62,539 bases of DNA. Source: an uncultured Oscillospiraceae bacterium. Its GTDB lineage: Bacteria > Bacillota > Clostridia > Oscillospirales > Oscillospiraceae. The DNA is taken from positions 1 to 62,539 of the forward strand of contig CALWXF010000012.1 of assembly GCA_944385445.1 (NCBI GenBank), given 5' to 3'. The position numbers and the translations under genes are program-made. Of this stretch, positions 1-7,848 are shown piece after piece; position 1 is the stretch's first letter; the number at the start of each line of letters is the position of its first letter. The notes below the pieces were generated by a model. The model saw nothing but the letters and a program-made list of their open reading frames with translations, was not told the origin of the DNA and ran no database searches.

Positions 1-13
1 CCTCTTCCGATCT
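1..13. other. probable Illumina adapter remnant at contig end
   Basis: Bases 2-13 read CTCTTCCGATCT, the 3' end of the standard Illumina adapter. The next bases, 14-26, are the last 13 bases of the CRISPR repeat, so the junction falls inside a repeat. This suggests the assembly stopped in the repetitive array and kept untrimmed adapter. The bases are probably not biological. Confidence 0.8.
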
Positions 14-1042
14 CGTGGATTGAAATGAGTATGTGGCGGACCTCATCGACAGAACCGAGTCGCACCCCACACGGGGTGCGTGGATTGAAATCGCACCCTG
101 GGCGGCTACACCCCGGTATACACCAGCGTCGCACCCCACACGGGGTGCGTGGATTGAAATCTCAACCTGTCCGCTGAGATGGAGCTGGTCTTTGTCGCAC
201 CCCACACGGGGTGCGTGGATTGAAATGGCATCAACATCCCGTACATGGGCAAGATTCCCTGTCGCACCCCACACGGGGTGCGTGGATTGAAATACTCGTT
301 TAATAAGCGGAACAACAGCACCAAAATCGTCGCACCCCACACGGGGTGCGTGGATTGAAATTGGATGCTCGAAGATCGTCCGTTACTGGACAACGGGGTC
401 GCACCCCACACGGGGTGCGTGGATTGAAATGATTTTGCCAGTTCGACCTGATATCCAATAGCGTGTCGCACCCCACACGGGGTGCGTGGATTGAAATAGC
501 ACCCGGGCCAGGATGATGGAATTATATAACGTCGCACCCCACACGGGGTGCGTGGATTGAAATGTCCTTCGTCCCGCCGCAGCGGTGCCAGGCTGTCAGG
601 GTCGCACCCCACACGGGGTGCGTGGATTGAAATCCGGATCCTGTCCGTGGTCCTGGCTGCGCATTGAACGTCGCACCCCACACGGGGTGCGTGGATTGAA
701 ATCTGGAGGACGCCGACAACGCCAGGCTGTCAGGGCCGTCGCACCCCACACGGGGTGCGTGGATTGAAATCTGTGGCGCATCTTACAAGCCCACGGCGGG
801 AGGGCGTCGCACCCCACACGGGGTGCGTGGATTGAAATCCTCCGGGTGACCGGGGGATTCCCCGGGCCGACCCGTCGCACCCCACACGGGGTGCGTGGAT
901 TGAAATGGTTGTGGCGTTGTCGGCAGTATGGTGGTGGTGGGTCGCACCCCACACGGGGTGCGTGGATTGAAATTTGAGGGTCACAGCCTTGCCAGCGGAT
1001 GAGATGGCAGTCGCACCCCACACGGGGTGCGTGAGTTGAAAC
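14..1042 (+). CRISPR. CRISPR array, type I-C-like repeat, 15 complete spacers
   Basis: A 33-bp repeat begins GTCGCACCCC, has stem arms CGCACCCC/GGGGTGCG around ACAC, and ends GTGGATTGAAAT. Repeats start at 59, 128, 194, 261, 329, 398, 465, 531, 601, 670, 738, 806, 874, 941 and 1010; bases 14-26 are the end of one more, cut by the contig end. Spacers are 32-37 bp. The first 14 full repeats are identical and the last one (1010) is degenerate, so the right end is the trailer and the leader lies to the left. The repeat resembles subtype I-C repeats, such as those of Bacillus halodurans. No cas gene is present here; they would be expected beyond the left edge. Three spacers (564-600, 703-737, 907-940) share sequence. 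Confidence 0.97.
1010..1042 (+). repeat. degenerate terminal CRISPR repeat
   Basis: The last repeat ends GTGAGTTGAAAC where the others end GTGGATTGAAAT, three substitutions all in the 3' part. The hairpin arms are intact. A decayed last repeat is typical of the trailer end and fixes the array's direction. Confidence 0.9.
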
Positions 1043-1115
1043 ATCGTTACCTATGGGCGGATGATTGAACTATATCTTCTCTTTCCATTCTCTGAACTCG
1101 TCTCTTCTTTTCCCC

Positions 1116-1144
1116 GTATAAAATATCCATCGAACCTCATCGAA
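1116..1144 (+). promoter_or_regulatory. possible sigma-F/sigma-G promoter of sigG
   Basis: GTATA at 1116-1120 resembles the forespore sigma -35 (GHATR), followed after 17 bp by CATCGAA at 1138-1144, one base from the sigma-G -10 (CATnnTA). In Bacillus subtilis sigG is transcribed by sigma-F and then sigma-G. The match is imperfect and I see no better candidate between the array and sigG. Confidence 0.3.
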
Positions 1145-1173
1145 GAATAAAAAATATCCCCCCTCCCTGTGCT

Positions 1174-1238
1174 GCATGAAAGCCACCTGCTTGGAGATAC
1201 TTACATACAGTATCTTCCAAACGAGGTGGCTTTTGTGC
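1174..1238 (+). promoter_or_regulatory. sigG leader hairpin covering ribosome site and start codon
   Basis: AAAGCCACCT (1179-1188) pairs perfectly with AGGTGGCTTT (1224-1233). TTGGAGATACT (1191-1201) pairs with AGTATCTTCCAA (1209-1220) with one bulged base, leaving a 7-nt loop. TGCA at 1173-1176 can also pair with TGCA at 1236-1239, over the GTG start. The ribosome site GAGGTGG (1223-1229) is almost entirely inside the stem. This should hold back translation of sigG. A comparable translation-damping leader hairpin plus GTG start has been described for B. subtilis sigG. Confidence 0.8.
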
Positions 1239-2005
1239 AAGGTAAGGTGGACTTATGCGGCGTGAACACGTCGAAACTTAAGGTTCTGAAAAGTGAGGAG
1301 AGCATTGCCCTGCTCCGCCGGGCCCGTCAGGGAGACCAGGCAGCCCGGGAGGAGCTGATTGCCGGGAATCTCCGCCTGGTGCTGTCGGTGATTCAAAAGT
1401 TTGCAGGCCGGGGCGAACACATGGACGACCTGTTCCAGGTGGGGTGCATCGGTCTCATCAAAGCCATTGACAACTTCAATGTGGATTTGGACGTGAAGTT
1501 CTCCACCTATGGGGTGCCCATGATCATCGGGGAAATCCGCCGCTTTCTCCGGGACAATAGCACCATTCGGGTCTCCCGCTCCCTGCGGGACACCGCCTAC
1601 AAGGTGCTCCAGGCCAAGGAGGCCTTTCAAAATGAGCACCAGCGGGAGCCCACGCTGGACGAGTTGGCCGGTATTCTGGATCTGCGCCGGGAGGACATTG
1701 TCACTGCCATGGATGCCGTCATCGAGCCCATCTCCCTCTTTGAGCCCGTATACTCTGACTCCGGGGATGCGGTGTGCGTCATGGACCAGGTACGGGACGG
1801 GAAAAACACCGACGAGTCGTGGCTGGACCACATCGCCCTCAGCGACGCCATTTCCAAGCTGGGCCAGCGGGAACAGGAGATTTTGGAGCTGCGTTTTTTC
1901 CAGGGCAAAACCCAGATGGAGGTGTCCGCCGAGATCGGCATCTCCCAGGCCCAGGTGTCAAGGCTGGAGAAACACGCCTTGAAGCAAATCCGAAAAGAAT
2001 TCTAA
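1235..2005 (+). CDS. sigG: RNA polymerase sporulation sigma factor SigG
   Basis: Late forespore sigma factor, 256 residues (B. subtilis SigG is 260). The N terminus VDLCGVNTSKLKVLK matches the SigG-specific VEICGVDTSKLPVLK signature. Region 2 is seen in NLRLVLSVIQKF, DDLFQVGCIGLIKAID and FSTYGVPMIIGEIRRFLRD. The C-terminal helix-turn-helix is MEVSAEIGISQAQVSRLEK. I chose GTG at 1235 because GAGGTGG lies 5 nt upstream and the protein then begins like its family; an in-frame ATG at 1169 lies upstream of the leader hairpin and has no homologous N terminus. It is convergent with sigE, unlike the tandem spoIIGA-sigE-sigG order of Bacillus. Regulation likely combines a forespore promoter and the leader hairpin. 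Confidence 0.96.
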   Translation: MQGKVDLCGVNTSKLKVLKSEESIALLRRARQGDQAAREELIAGNLRLVLSVIQKFAGRGEHMDDLFQVGCIGLIKAIDNFNVDLDVKFSTYGVPMIIGEIRRFLRDNSTIRVSRSLRDTAYKVLQAKEAFQNEHQREPTLDELAGILDLRREDIVTAMDAVIEPISLFEPVYSDSGDAVCVMDQVRDGKNTDESWLDHIALSDAISKLGQREQEILELRFFQGKTQMEVSAEIGISQAQVSRLEKHALKQIRKEF

Positions 2006-2007
2006 AC

Positions 2008-2036
2008 AAAGCCGTGGGCGCTGTGCCCACGGCTTT
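2008..2036. terminator. hairpin between convergent sigG and sigE
   Basis: AAAGCCGTGGGC pairs perfectly with GCCCACGGCTTT around a 5-nt loop, 2 nt after the sigG stop and 3 nt before the end of sigE. The arms supply short A and T runs on both strands, so it may serve both genes, although the U tract is short. Confidence 0.6.
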
Positions 2037-2039
2037 GCT

Positions 2040-2765
2040 CTACATCAGCTTTAAAATCTCCTGCTTCAGCCGTCCGATGATTCGCTTTTCCAGTCGGGAT
2101 ATGTAGGACTGGGAAATGCCCAACAGGGAAGCTACCTCCTTCTGGGTGCGTTCCGCCTTCCCGTCCAGGCCAAAGCGCATGGTGATGATGGACCGCTCCC
2201 GGGGGTTTAATTTACTCACCGCCTGGAATAGAAGATCCCGCTCCACATCCTCCTCCATGGGCTTTTCAATGATATCGCTGTCTGTGCCCAGCACGTCAGA
2301 GAGGAGCAGCTCATTGCCGTCCCAATCGGTATTCAGCGGCTCCTCCAGAGACACCTCCCCCTTCCGGTTGGCGTTTTTCCGCAGATACATGAGAATCTCA
2401 TTTTCAATGCACCGGGAGGCGTAGGTGGCCAGCTTGATGTTTTTTCCCGGGTTATAGGTCTCCACCGCCTTGATCAGGCCAATGGTGCCGATGGAGATGA
2501 GGTCCTCAATGCCCACACCGCTGTTTTCAAACCGGCGGGCGATGTACACCACCAATCGGAGGTTGTGCTCGATGAGCTTGGAGCGAATGGTCGGACTGGG
2601 CCCGTCCCGTTCCCAGGTAGCCAAAACCTCCCGCTCCTCCTCCTTGGACAGAGGCGGCGGCAGAGTGTCGCTGCCCCCGATGTAAAAGATGGTCCCCGGC
2701 AGGTGGAGCCCTAGCCGAGACAGGAACCCACACAGCTTGATGTACCACAGCCCTCTCATCTTCAT
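2040..2765 (-). CDS. sigE: RNA polymerase sporulation sigma factor SigE (pro-sigma-E)
   Basis: Mother-cell sigma factor, 241 residues (239 in B. subtilis). The N terminus is a pro-sequence ending at [13 protein letters not shown], close to the B. subtilis processing site YIGGSEALPPPLS, so the protein should be made inactive and trimmed by SpoIIGA. Core regions include [27 protein letters not shown] and [16 protein letters not shown]; the C-terminal helix-turn-helix is [17 protein letters not shown]. Its ATG overlaps the end of spoIIGA by 4 bp, so the two are co-translated. It probably drives the yabP and spoIVFA-like promoters seen later in the window. Confidence 0.97.
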   Translation of the reverse strand: MKMRGLWYIKLCGFLSRLGLHLPGTIFYIGGSDTLPPPLSKEEEREVLATWERDGPSPTIRSKLIEHNLRLVVYIARRFENSGVGIEDLISIGTIGLIKAVETYNPGKNIKLATYASRCIENEILMYLRKNANRKGEVSLEEPLNTDWDGNELLLSDVLGTDSDIIEKPMEEDVERDLLFQAVSKLNPRERSIITMRFGLDGKAERTQKEVASLLGISQSYISRLEKRIIGRLKQEILKLM

Positions 2766-3598
2766 ATCCCTCCAAACAGTCCTTGATAGGCTCCCCCGTC
2801 GCTGACCGGTGTGGGGGACAGGGCCAGCAGCAAGCTGCCCATGTCCCGCCCGTTCACCCGTACCTGCTGGGTGGGAAAGGCCAGCAGCATCCCCGACTCC
2901 ACCCCCACCGCCCGGTAGGGCACCAGCCGCACCCCGTGGATGCCCCGGTCATGGCAGAGCCGGGCGCACTCGATGGGGCGGGCCACATCCGCCCCCGCTG
3001 GCAGCAGCCAGGCCATATCTCTCCAGTAGGCCACCACCACCGGGCGATTGGTCACTGGATCGGCCAAACTCAGCCCCGTATCGTGGAGAGCGGTCATGGA
3101 CACCACCCGCTGGGGAAAGGTCAGCTCCATATGTACCAGCTCTGCCCCCGTGTGGGCACCCAGCCGCCGCAGCAGCAGAGAGAACACAAAATAACACGCC
3201 AGAAAGACCACCAGCAACAGTCTCAGGTCCATCTGCGTGTACAGCACTCCAGATTGCAGGGTCAAGGTGGTATTCCCCAGCCATTCAAACCCCAGCACCG
3301 CCCCGGCCAGCGCCGCAGAGGCGGCGAAGAACAGGCCCAGCACCCGCCACAGCCGCACCTCTCCCCCGTAGGCACACAGCACCATCACCACTGCCACCGC
3401 CAACTTACAGGGCAGCGTGGACAGCCACCCCAGACCGGGGAGAAAGAGGGCCACCGCATACAATGCCCCCAAGGCTGCCCCCAGAGCGATACGCCATCGG
3501 CGCAGGCCCGCCCCGGCCAATCGCCCCGCCCCCAGCAGCAGCAGGTGGTTGGCCACAAAGTTGAGCAGCCACAACAAGTCCACATACACCACAGTCAT
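2762..3598 (-). CDS. spoIIGA: sigma-E processing peptidase SpoIIGA
   Basis: Membrane aspartic protease that removes the pro-sequence of sigma-E at the sporulation septum; 278 residues. The N terminus starts [14 protein letters not shown] and contains about five hydrophobic helices within residues 1-145. The C-terminal protease domain carries [10 protein letters not shown] with catalytic Asp near residue 173, matching the SpoIIGA DTG motif. I chose ATG 3598 because GGAGG is 7-8 nt upstream; the ATG two codons earlier is almost touching the ribosome site. Directly upstream of sigE with a 4-bp overlap. Confidence 0.94.
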   Translation of the reverse strand: MTVVYVDLLWLLNFVANHLLLLGAGRLAGAGLRRWRIALGAALGALYAVALFLPGLGWLSTLPCKLAVAVVMVLCAYGGEVRLWRVLGLFFAASAALAGAVLGFEWLGNTTLTLQSGVLYTQMDLRLLLVVFLACYFVFSLLLRRLGAHTGAELVHMELTFPQRVVSMTALHDTGLSLADPVTNRPVVVAYWRDMAWLLPAGADVARPIECARLCHDRGIHGVRLVPYRAVGVESGMLLAFPTQQVRVNGRDMGSLLLALSPTPVSDGGAYQGLFGGI

Positions 3599-3691
3599 TG
3601 CCATCCCTCCCCTGGGGCTCTGGACAAATCGGCTGTCTCTGATTATAGGGGAAGGCCGCTCCAAAAAAGGTCAAAGGCTGTTTCAACGCAA

Positions 3692-3735
3692 AAATGCCCG
3701 TGAGGCGGGGATTCTCCCCCATTTCACGGGCATTT
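3692..3735 (-). terminator. terminator after hisC
   Basis: AAATGCCCGTGA (3692-3703) pairs with TCACGGGCATTT (3724-3735), with an inner GGGG/CCCC pair. Read on the minus strand it is followed by TTTTTG. It lies 9 nt past the hisC stop and upstream of spoIIGA. Confidence 0.8.
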
Positions 3736-3744
3736 GACCCATCT

Positions 3745-4797
3745 TTACAGTTCTTGCAGAGCAGACAGCAGGGTGTCCATCTCGGCATCGGTGCCGATGG
3801 AAATACGCAGCCAGTTGGAAATAGCCGGGTTGGACCACCACCGCACCAGCACCCCACGCTCCCGCAGGCCGTCCAACAGGGCCTTCCCGGACTTGTCCGG
3901 GTGGGAGACAAAGAGGAAGTTGGCCTGGGAAGGCAGGACCGTGTACCCCATCTCCCGCAGCCGTTGGGCGGTGCGCTCCCGGGTGGCCATCACCTTTTGA
4001 CAGGTCCTGGTAAAGTAGTCCTCGTCCTCTACGGCAGCCGCCGCCCCCGCCTGAGCCAGTCGGTCCACGGTGTAGGAGTTGATGGAGTCTCGGACACAGC
4101 ACAGGCCCTGAATGAGATTCTGATTGCCCATAGCCCAGCCCACCCGCAGCCCGGCCAGAGCCCGGGACTTGGAGGCAGTCTGGATGACCAGCAGGTTGGG
4201 ATAGCGGTCAATGAGCCCCACCGAGCTCTCCCCGCCGAAGTCCACGTAGGCCTCGTCCACGATGACCACCACGTCCGGGTTGGCACGCAGCAGCTTCTCC
4301 ACCACGTCCCGGGACACCCCCTGTCCGGTAGGGGCGTTGGGGTTGCACAGCACCACGCCGCCGTTTTTCCCCATCAGCTCCTCCACCGGGGTGGAGAAAT
4401 CCGGGTTCATGGGCACTTGGTGGCAGGTGAGGCCGAAGTAGTTGGTATACACGGGATAAAAGCTGTAGGTAATCTGGGGAAAGACGATCTCTTTGTCCGA
4501 ATCAAAAAAGGCCTGGAAGGCAAAGGCCAGCACCTCATCCGAGCCGTTGGAGCAGAACACCTGGTCCGGGCTCAGCCCCTCCCGCCGGGCAATGGCAGTC
4601 CGCAGCTCCAGGCACTCCGGGTCCGGGTAGAGGCGCAGCGTCTCATTGGCCGCCCGGGTGATGGCCTCCACCACCTTGGGGGAGGGCGGGTAGGGACACT
4701 CATTGGTGTTGAGCTTCACAAAGGTCTGGCCCTTGGGCTGCTCCCCTGGTACATAGGGCACCGCTCTCACAATGCGGCGGCTCCAAAACTCTTTCAT
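3745..4797 (-). CDS. hisC: histidinol-phosphate aminotransferase
   Basis: PLP enzyme converting histidinol phosphate and 2-oxoglutarate to imidazole-acetol phosphate and glutamate, cytosolic; 350 residues, normal length. The fold-type I signature is clear: KLNTNECPYPPSP near the start, SNGSDE, NPNAPTG, VDEAYVDF and the PLP-lysine motif SKSRALAGLRVGW. The start overlaps the DUF951 gene by 4 bp (ATGA), indicating coupled translation. No other his-operon gene is adjacent; a PHP-type histidinol phosphatase lies far away at 57827. Related aromatic aminotransferases are an alternative, but the sequence fits HisC best. Confidence 0.92.
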   Translation of the reverse strand: MKEFWSRRIVRAVPYVPGEQPKGQTFVKLNTNECPYPPSPKVVEAITRAANETLRLYPDPECLELRTAIARREGLSPDQVFCSNGSDEVLAFAFQAFFDSDKEIVFPQITYSFYPVYTNYFGLTCHQVPMNPDFSTPVEELMGKNGGVVLCNPNAPTGQGVSRDVVEKLLRANPDVVVIVDEAYVDFGGESSVGLIDRYPNLLVIQTASKSRALAGLRVGWAMGNQNLIQGLCCVRDSINSYTVDRLAQAGAAAAVEDEDYFTRTCQKVMATRERTAQRLREMGYTVLPSQANFLFVSHPDKSGKALLDGLRERGVLVRWWSNPAISNWLRISIGTDAEMDTLLSALQEL

Positions 4798-4991
4798 GCC
4801 TGTCCCTCCTCTCGTTTCACCCGCTTGATGGCCTTCTCTGCCTTGGCTCGGGGAATCATCATCTCCCGCTGACAGCCCAGGCAGCGCAGCTTAAAGTCCA
4901 TTCCCACCCGCAGCACCTGCCAGTCCTTGCAGCCACAGGGGTGTTGCTTCTTCATCTCCAGCACGTCGCCGACCTGTATATCCATGGGCAT
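4794..4991 (-). CDS. DUF951 domain-containing protein
   Basis: Small 65-residue protein of the DUF951 family, common in Firmicutes and of unknown function. Recognisable signatures are QVGDVLEMKKQHPCG, WQVLRVGMDFKLRCLGC and the basic tail KAEKAIKRVKREE. The three cysteines in HPCGC and CLGC could bind a metal. In Bacillus the homologue sits near the chromosome origin genes. Here it lies between rarA and hisC and overlaps hisC by 4 bp. A GGAGG lies about 8 nt before the start codon. Confidence 0.85.
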   Translation of the reverse strand: MPMDIQVGDVLEMKKQHPCGCKDWQVLRVGMDFKLRCLGCQREMMIPRAKAEKAIKRVKREEGQA

Positions 4992-5006
4992 GGGATGCCC
5001 CTCCTC

Positions 5007-6269
5007 TCATTGGTGTTTGATCTTGTCCCAATAGGCCTTGGCGGCCTGCTCGGTCTTGTTGGGGCCGTACTCGTAGTATACCCGCCCCACCAGGGCGTCG
5101 GGCAGATACTGCTGCTTCACCCAGTGGTTGGGGAAGTCGTGGGGGTAGAGATACCCCTGCTCCCGCTCAAAGCCCGTGCCGTCGGCGTGGACATTTTGCA
5201 GGTGGCGGGGGAAGTCCCCGGTCTTTCCCGCCCGCACATCCGCCATGGCAGCATTGATGGCATCATGGCCCGAGTTGGACTTGGGGGCGGTGGCCATGAG
5301 AATGGCGGCATCTGCCAGAGCCAGCCGGGCCTCAGGCAGACCCAGCATGGTGGCCGCATCCACGCAGGCCTTGACAATGGGGATGACCTGGGGATAGGCC
5401 AGTCCCACATCCTCGCAGGCGATGACCATCAGCCGCCGACAGGCGGACAGCAGGTCCCCCGCCTCCAGCAGCCGGGCTAGGTAGTGCACCGCCGCATCCG
5501 GGTCGGAGCCCCGGATGGACTTTTGCAGGGCGGACAGAATGTCGTAGTGCTGGTCTCCATCCCGGTCATAGCGCATGGAGGAGCGCTGGGCCACCAGTTT
5601 GGCATCTGCCATGGTGATGGTCCGCACCCCGTCGAGGGTAGCGGCGGCGTTCATGAGCACCTCCACTCCGTTGAGGGCCTTGCGCACATCCCCCCCGCTG
5701 GCCTGGGCCAGGTATTCCTTCACCCCGTCTTCAAAATAGCTCTCTCCACCCAACTCCTCATCCATCAGCTTCACCGCCCGCTCCACCGCCGGGAGCAGGT
5801 CCTCCGGGGTGAGGGCCTTGAACTCAAAGACGGTGGACCGGGACAGGATGGCGTTGAAGATGGTGAAATAGGGGTTTTCCGTGGTGGATGCAATGAGGGT
5901 GATCTTTCCCGTCTCGATGTAGTCCAGAAGGGTCTGCTGCTGCTTTTTATTGAAGTACTGAATCTCGTCCAAATAGAGCAGCACCCCGTTGGGGGCCAAC
6001 AGCGTCCCCACCTGGTCCATCACCTCCCGCACGTCGGCCAGGGAGGCGGTGGTGGCGTTGAGGCGGCGCAGGGTGCGCCCGGACCGCTTGGCGATGATGT
6101 CCGCCACGGTGGTTTTCCCCGTCCCAGAGGGACCGTAGAACACCATGTTGGGGATATTGCCGCTGTCCACAATCCGGCGCAGCAGGCCATTCTCCCCCAA
6201 GATATGTCGCTGTCCCACCACATGCTCCAGGGTCTGTGGCCGAATGCGATCTGCCAAGGGCTGATACAT
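5007..6269 (-). CDS. rarA: replication-associated recombination ATPase RarA (MgsA)
   Basis: AAA+ clamp-loader-like ATPase acting at stalled replication forks with SSB; 420 residues, standard length. It starts MYQPLADRIRPQTLEHVVGQ, the canonical beginning of the family. Walker A is GPSGTGKTT, Walker B LLYLDEIQYFNKKQQ, sensor 1 ASTTENPYF, and the C-terminal tetramerisation region contains SNSGHDAINAAM. The reading frame is open 44 codons further upstream, but that extension has no family homology and the chosen ATG has AGGGGG upstream. First gene of a likely rarA-DUF951-hisC operon. Confidence 0.94.
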   Translation of the reverse strand: MYQPLADRIRPQTLEHVVGQRHILGENGLLRRIVDSGNIPNMVFYGPSGTGKTTVADIIAKRSGRTLRRLNATTASLADVREVMDQVGTLLAPNGVLLYLDEIQYFNKKQQQTLLDYIETGKITLIASTTENPYFTIFNAILSRSTVFEFKALTPEDLLPAVERAVKLMDEELGGESYFEDGVKEYLAQASGGDVRKALNGVEVLMNAAATLDGVRTITMADAKLVAQRSSMRYDRDGDQHYDILSALQKSIRGSDPDAAVHYLARLLEAGDLLSACRRLMVIACEDVGLAYPQVIPIVKACVDAATMLGLPEARLALADAAILMATAPKSNSGHDAINAAMADVRAGKTGDFPRHLQNVHADGTGFEREQGYLYPHDFPNHWVKQQYLPDALVGRVYYEYGPNKTEQAAKAYWDKIKHQ

Positions 6270-6357
6270 ACCCCCTGCACCGTCCTTTCCTAGGTCAATT
6301 CTCTTGTGACATTTTAGCACACAAAAGCGAATCCCGCAAGGGCGAAGGGGGAACCCC

Positions 6358-7497
6358 TCACACGCCCTTGGCCCGACACCGGGCCAGATGGGCAATGGCA
6401 CAGGCGGCCCGGCGCACCTGCTGGGATGTGTTGAACGCCGAGCAGCTCAGGCGCACGGTCCCGGTGTCCAGGGTGCCCGCTGTCTTATGGGCCAGTGGGG
6501 CACAGTGGAGTCCCGCCCGCACAGCGATGCCCCGACAGGCCAGCCAGCTTCCCACCTCTTCGCAGTCCATCCCCTCCACGGTGATGGAGCACACCCCGGT
6601 CTGGGTTCCCCTGGGACCTCGGAACACTTGCACCCCGGGCACTTGCTCCAAATGGTCCATCATCTGGTTGCACAGGCATTCCTCATAGGCGCCGATGCGG
6701 TCCACCCCCTTGCGACAGACAAAGCGCAGCCCAGCCAGCAATCCCGCCGCCCCAGAGACATTCTGGGTGCCTGCCTCCAGGCGGTCGGGTAGAACCTCCG
6801 GCATGGCCTGGTTTTTGGACTCGCTGCCCGTACCCCCGTACAGCAGCGGGGCGGGTTGCTCCTCTCCGCACAGCAGCAGCCCGGTGCCCTGAGGCCCGTA
6901 CAGGCCCTTGTGCCCCGGCATGGCCACATAGGCCGCTCCCCACCCCGCCAAGCGTACAGGCAGGCACCCAGCGGACTGGGAGACGTCCACAACGAGGGGC
7001 ACTCCCCGCTCCCGGCACATCCGGGCCAACTCGCCCACCGGCAAAATGAATCCAAAGACATTGGAGACGTGGGTGCAGATCACCACATCCACCCCCCGCC
7101 GCAGCTCCGCCTCAAAGGCAGCCAGCATCCCTGCCTGGTCGAACACCGGGGCCTGGGCCACCCGGATGGTGAGGTCCCCCCGGGCGCACAGAGGACGGGT
7201 GACGGCGTTGTGCTCATAGCCGGAGATGAGCACTGTGGAGCCAGGGCGCACCAGGGCGTGGATGGCCAGATTGAGGGCGTGGGTAGCGTTGTAGGTGAGC
7301 ACCACCTGCTCCGGACTGGGCACATCGAAGAGCTGGGCCGCCGTCTCCCGCAGCGCATAGAGGGTGTCCGCTGCCCGCATCCCCGCCCCATGTCCGCCCC
7401 GGCCCGGGCTGGCCATATGGGTCATGGCCCAGGCGGTGGCAGAGGGCACCGAGGCGGGCTTTTCCATGGTGGTGGCTGCGCTATCCAAGTAGATCAT
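6358..7497 (-). CDS. class V aminotransferase, cysteine desulfurase family
   Basis: PLP enzyme of the NifS/CsdA-like superfamily, 379 residues; members release sulfur or selenium from cysteine or selenocysteine. Motifs are YLDSAATT at the N terminus, NATHALN, GYEHNAVTRPL, HVSNVFGF, VDVSQSAGC and the PLP-lysine site AMPGHKGLYGPQGTG. The short loop GLHCAPLAHK carries a cysteine where the catalytic cysteine is expected. The spacing resembles the subgroup found beside DUF3343 proteins rather than IscS/SufS. It overlaps the DUF3343 gene by 4 bp, so the two probably work together. Exact substrate is not visible. Confidence 0.85.
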   Translation of the reverse strand: MIYLDSAATTMEKPASVPSATAWAMTHMASPGRGGHGAGMRAADTLYALRETAAQLFDVPSPEQVVLTYNATHALNLAIHALVRPGSTVLISGYEHNAVTRPLCARGDLTIRVAQAPVFDQAGMLAAFEAELRRGVDVVICTHVSNVFGFILPVGELARMCRERGVPLVVDVSQSAGCLPVRLAGWGAAYVAMPGHKGLYGPQGTGLLLCGEEQPAPLLYGGTGSESKNQAMPEVLPDRLEAGTQNVSGAAGLLAGLRFVCRKGVDRIGAYEECLCNQMMDHLEQVPGVQVFRGPRGTQTGVCSITVEGMDCEEVGSWLACRGIAVRAGLHCAPLAHKTAGTLDTGTVRLSCSAFNTSQQVRRAACAIAHLARCRAKGV

Positions 7498-7748
7498 ACC
7501 GATACCTCCTCATAGCTCCCGTCCTCCAGGGGTTGATAGACGCCACGGGGCATGATTCCCGCCTCCCGCAGCAACGCCATGGACCGCTCCAGCCACCGCT
7601 GGGACACTTTGATGCAGTAGGCACACCCGGCCTGGGCAATGAGCCGGGGCGCACGCACCAGGTAGGCAGAAACACCGGCCCGCTCCAACAGCCGCACCCC
7701 ACGCTGGGCATAGGTCAGGGAGCGACATACTATCAGATCATATACCAT
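7494..7748 (-). CDS. DUF3343 protein, putative sulfur/selenium carrier
   Basis: 84-residue protein of the DUF3343 family, proposed to carry sulfur or selenium. It begins VYDLIVCRSLTYAQRG and contains a CAYC pair (AGCAYCIKVS) suited to carrying a persulfide or perselenide. It is translationally coupled to the class V desulfurase downstream. No selD, selA or yedF is in the window, so a selenium role is inferred. A perfect palindrome covers the start codon. The ribosome site (AGGGAAGGGAAA) is weak and about 11 nt away. Confidence 0.8.
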   Translation of the reverse strand: MVYDLIVCRSLTYAQRGVRLLERAGVSAYLVRAPRLIAQAGCAYCIKVSQRWLERSMALLREAGIMPRGVYQPLEDGSYEEVSV

Positions 7749-7755
7749 ATGGTAT
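7742..7755. promoter_or_regulatory. 14-bp palindrome over the DUF3343 start codon
   Basis: ATACCATATGGTAT is a perfect palindrome; its central bases contain the ATG of the DUF3343 gene. It could be an operator or a small RNA hairpin that limits translation initiation. Function is inferred from position only. Confidence 0.4.
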
Positions 7756-7787
7756 CATTTCCCTTCCCTTTGGATGGTCCGCTCCCT

Positions 7788-7837
7788 CAAAAAAGATACG
7801 GACGCTCTTGCACATCCTATGCACAAGAGCGTCCGTA
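7788..7837 (-). terminator. terminator after ispF
   Basis: TACGGACGCTCTTG (7797-7810) pairs with CAAGAGCGTCCGTA (7824-7837). On the minus strand the stem is followed by TCTTTTTT. It separates the carD-ispD-ispF group from the DUF3343 pair. Confidence 0.85.
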
Positions 7838-7848
7838 GGTGTTTGCAC

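Noticed and set aside
33-1044. Several open frames across the CRISPR array, on both strands
   Set aside because: They encode only translated repeats and spacers; the 33-bp repeat keeps frames open periodically.
1169-1234. ATG-started longer SigG
   Set aside because: Those codons form the leader hairpin and have no SigG homology; GTG 1235 has the ribosome site.
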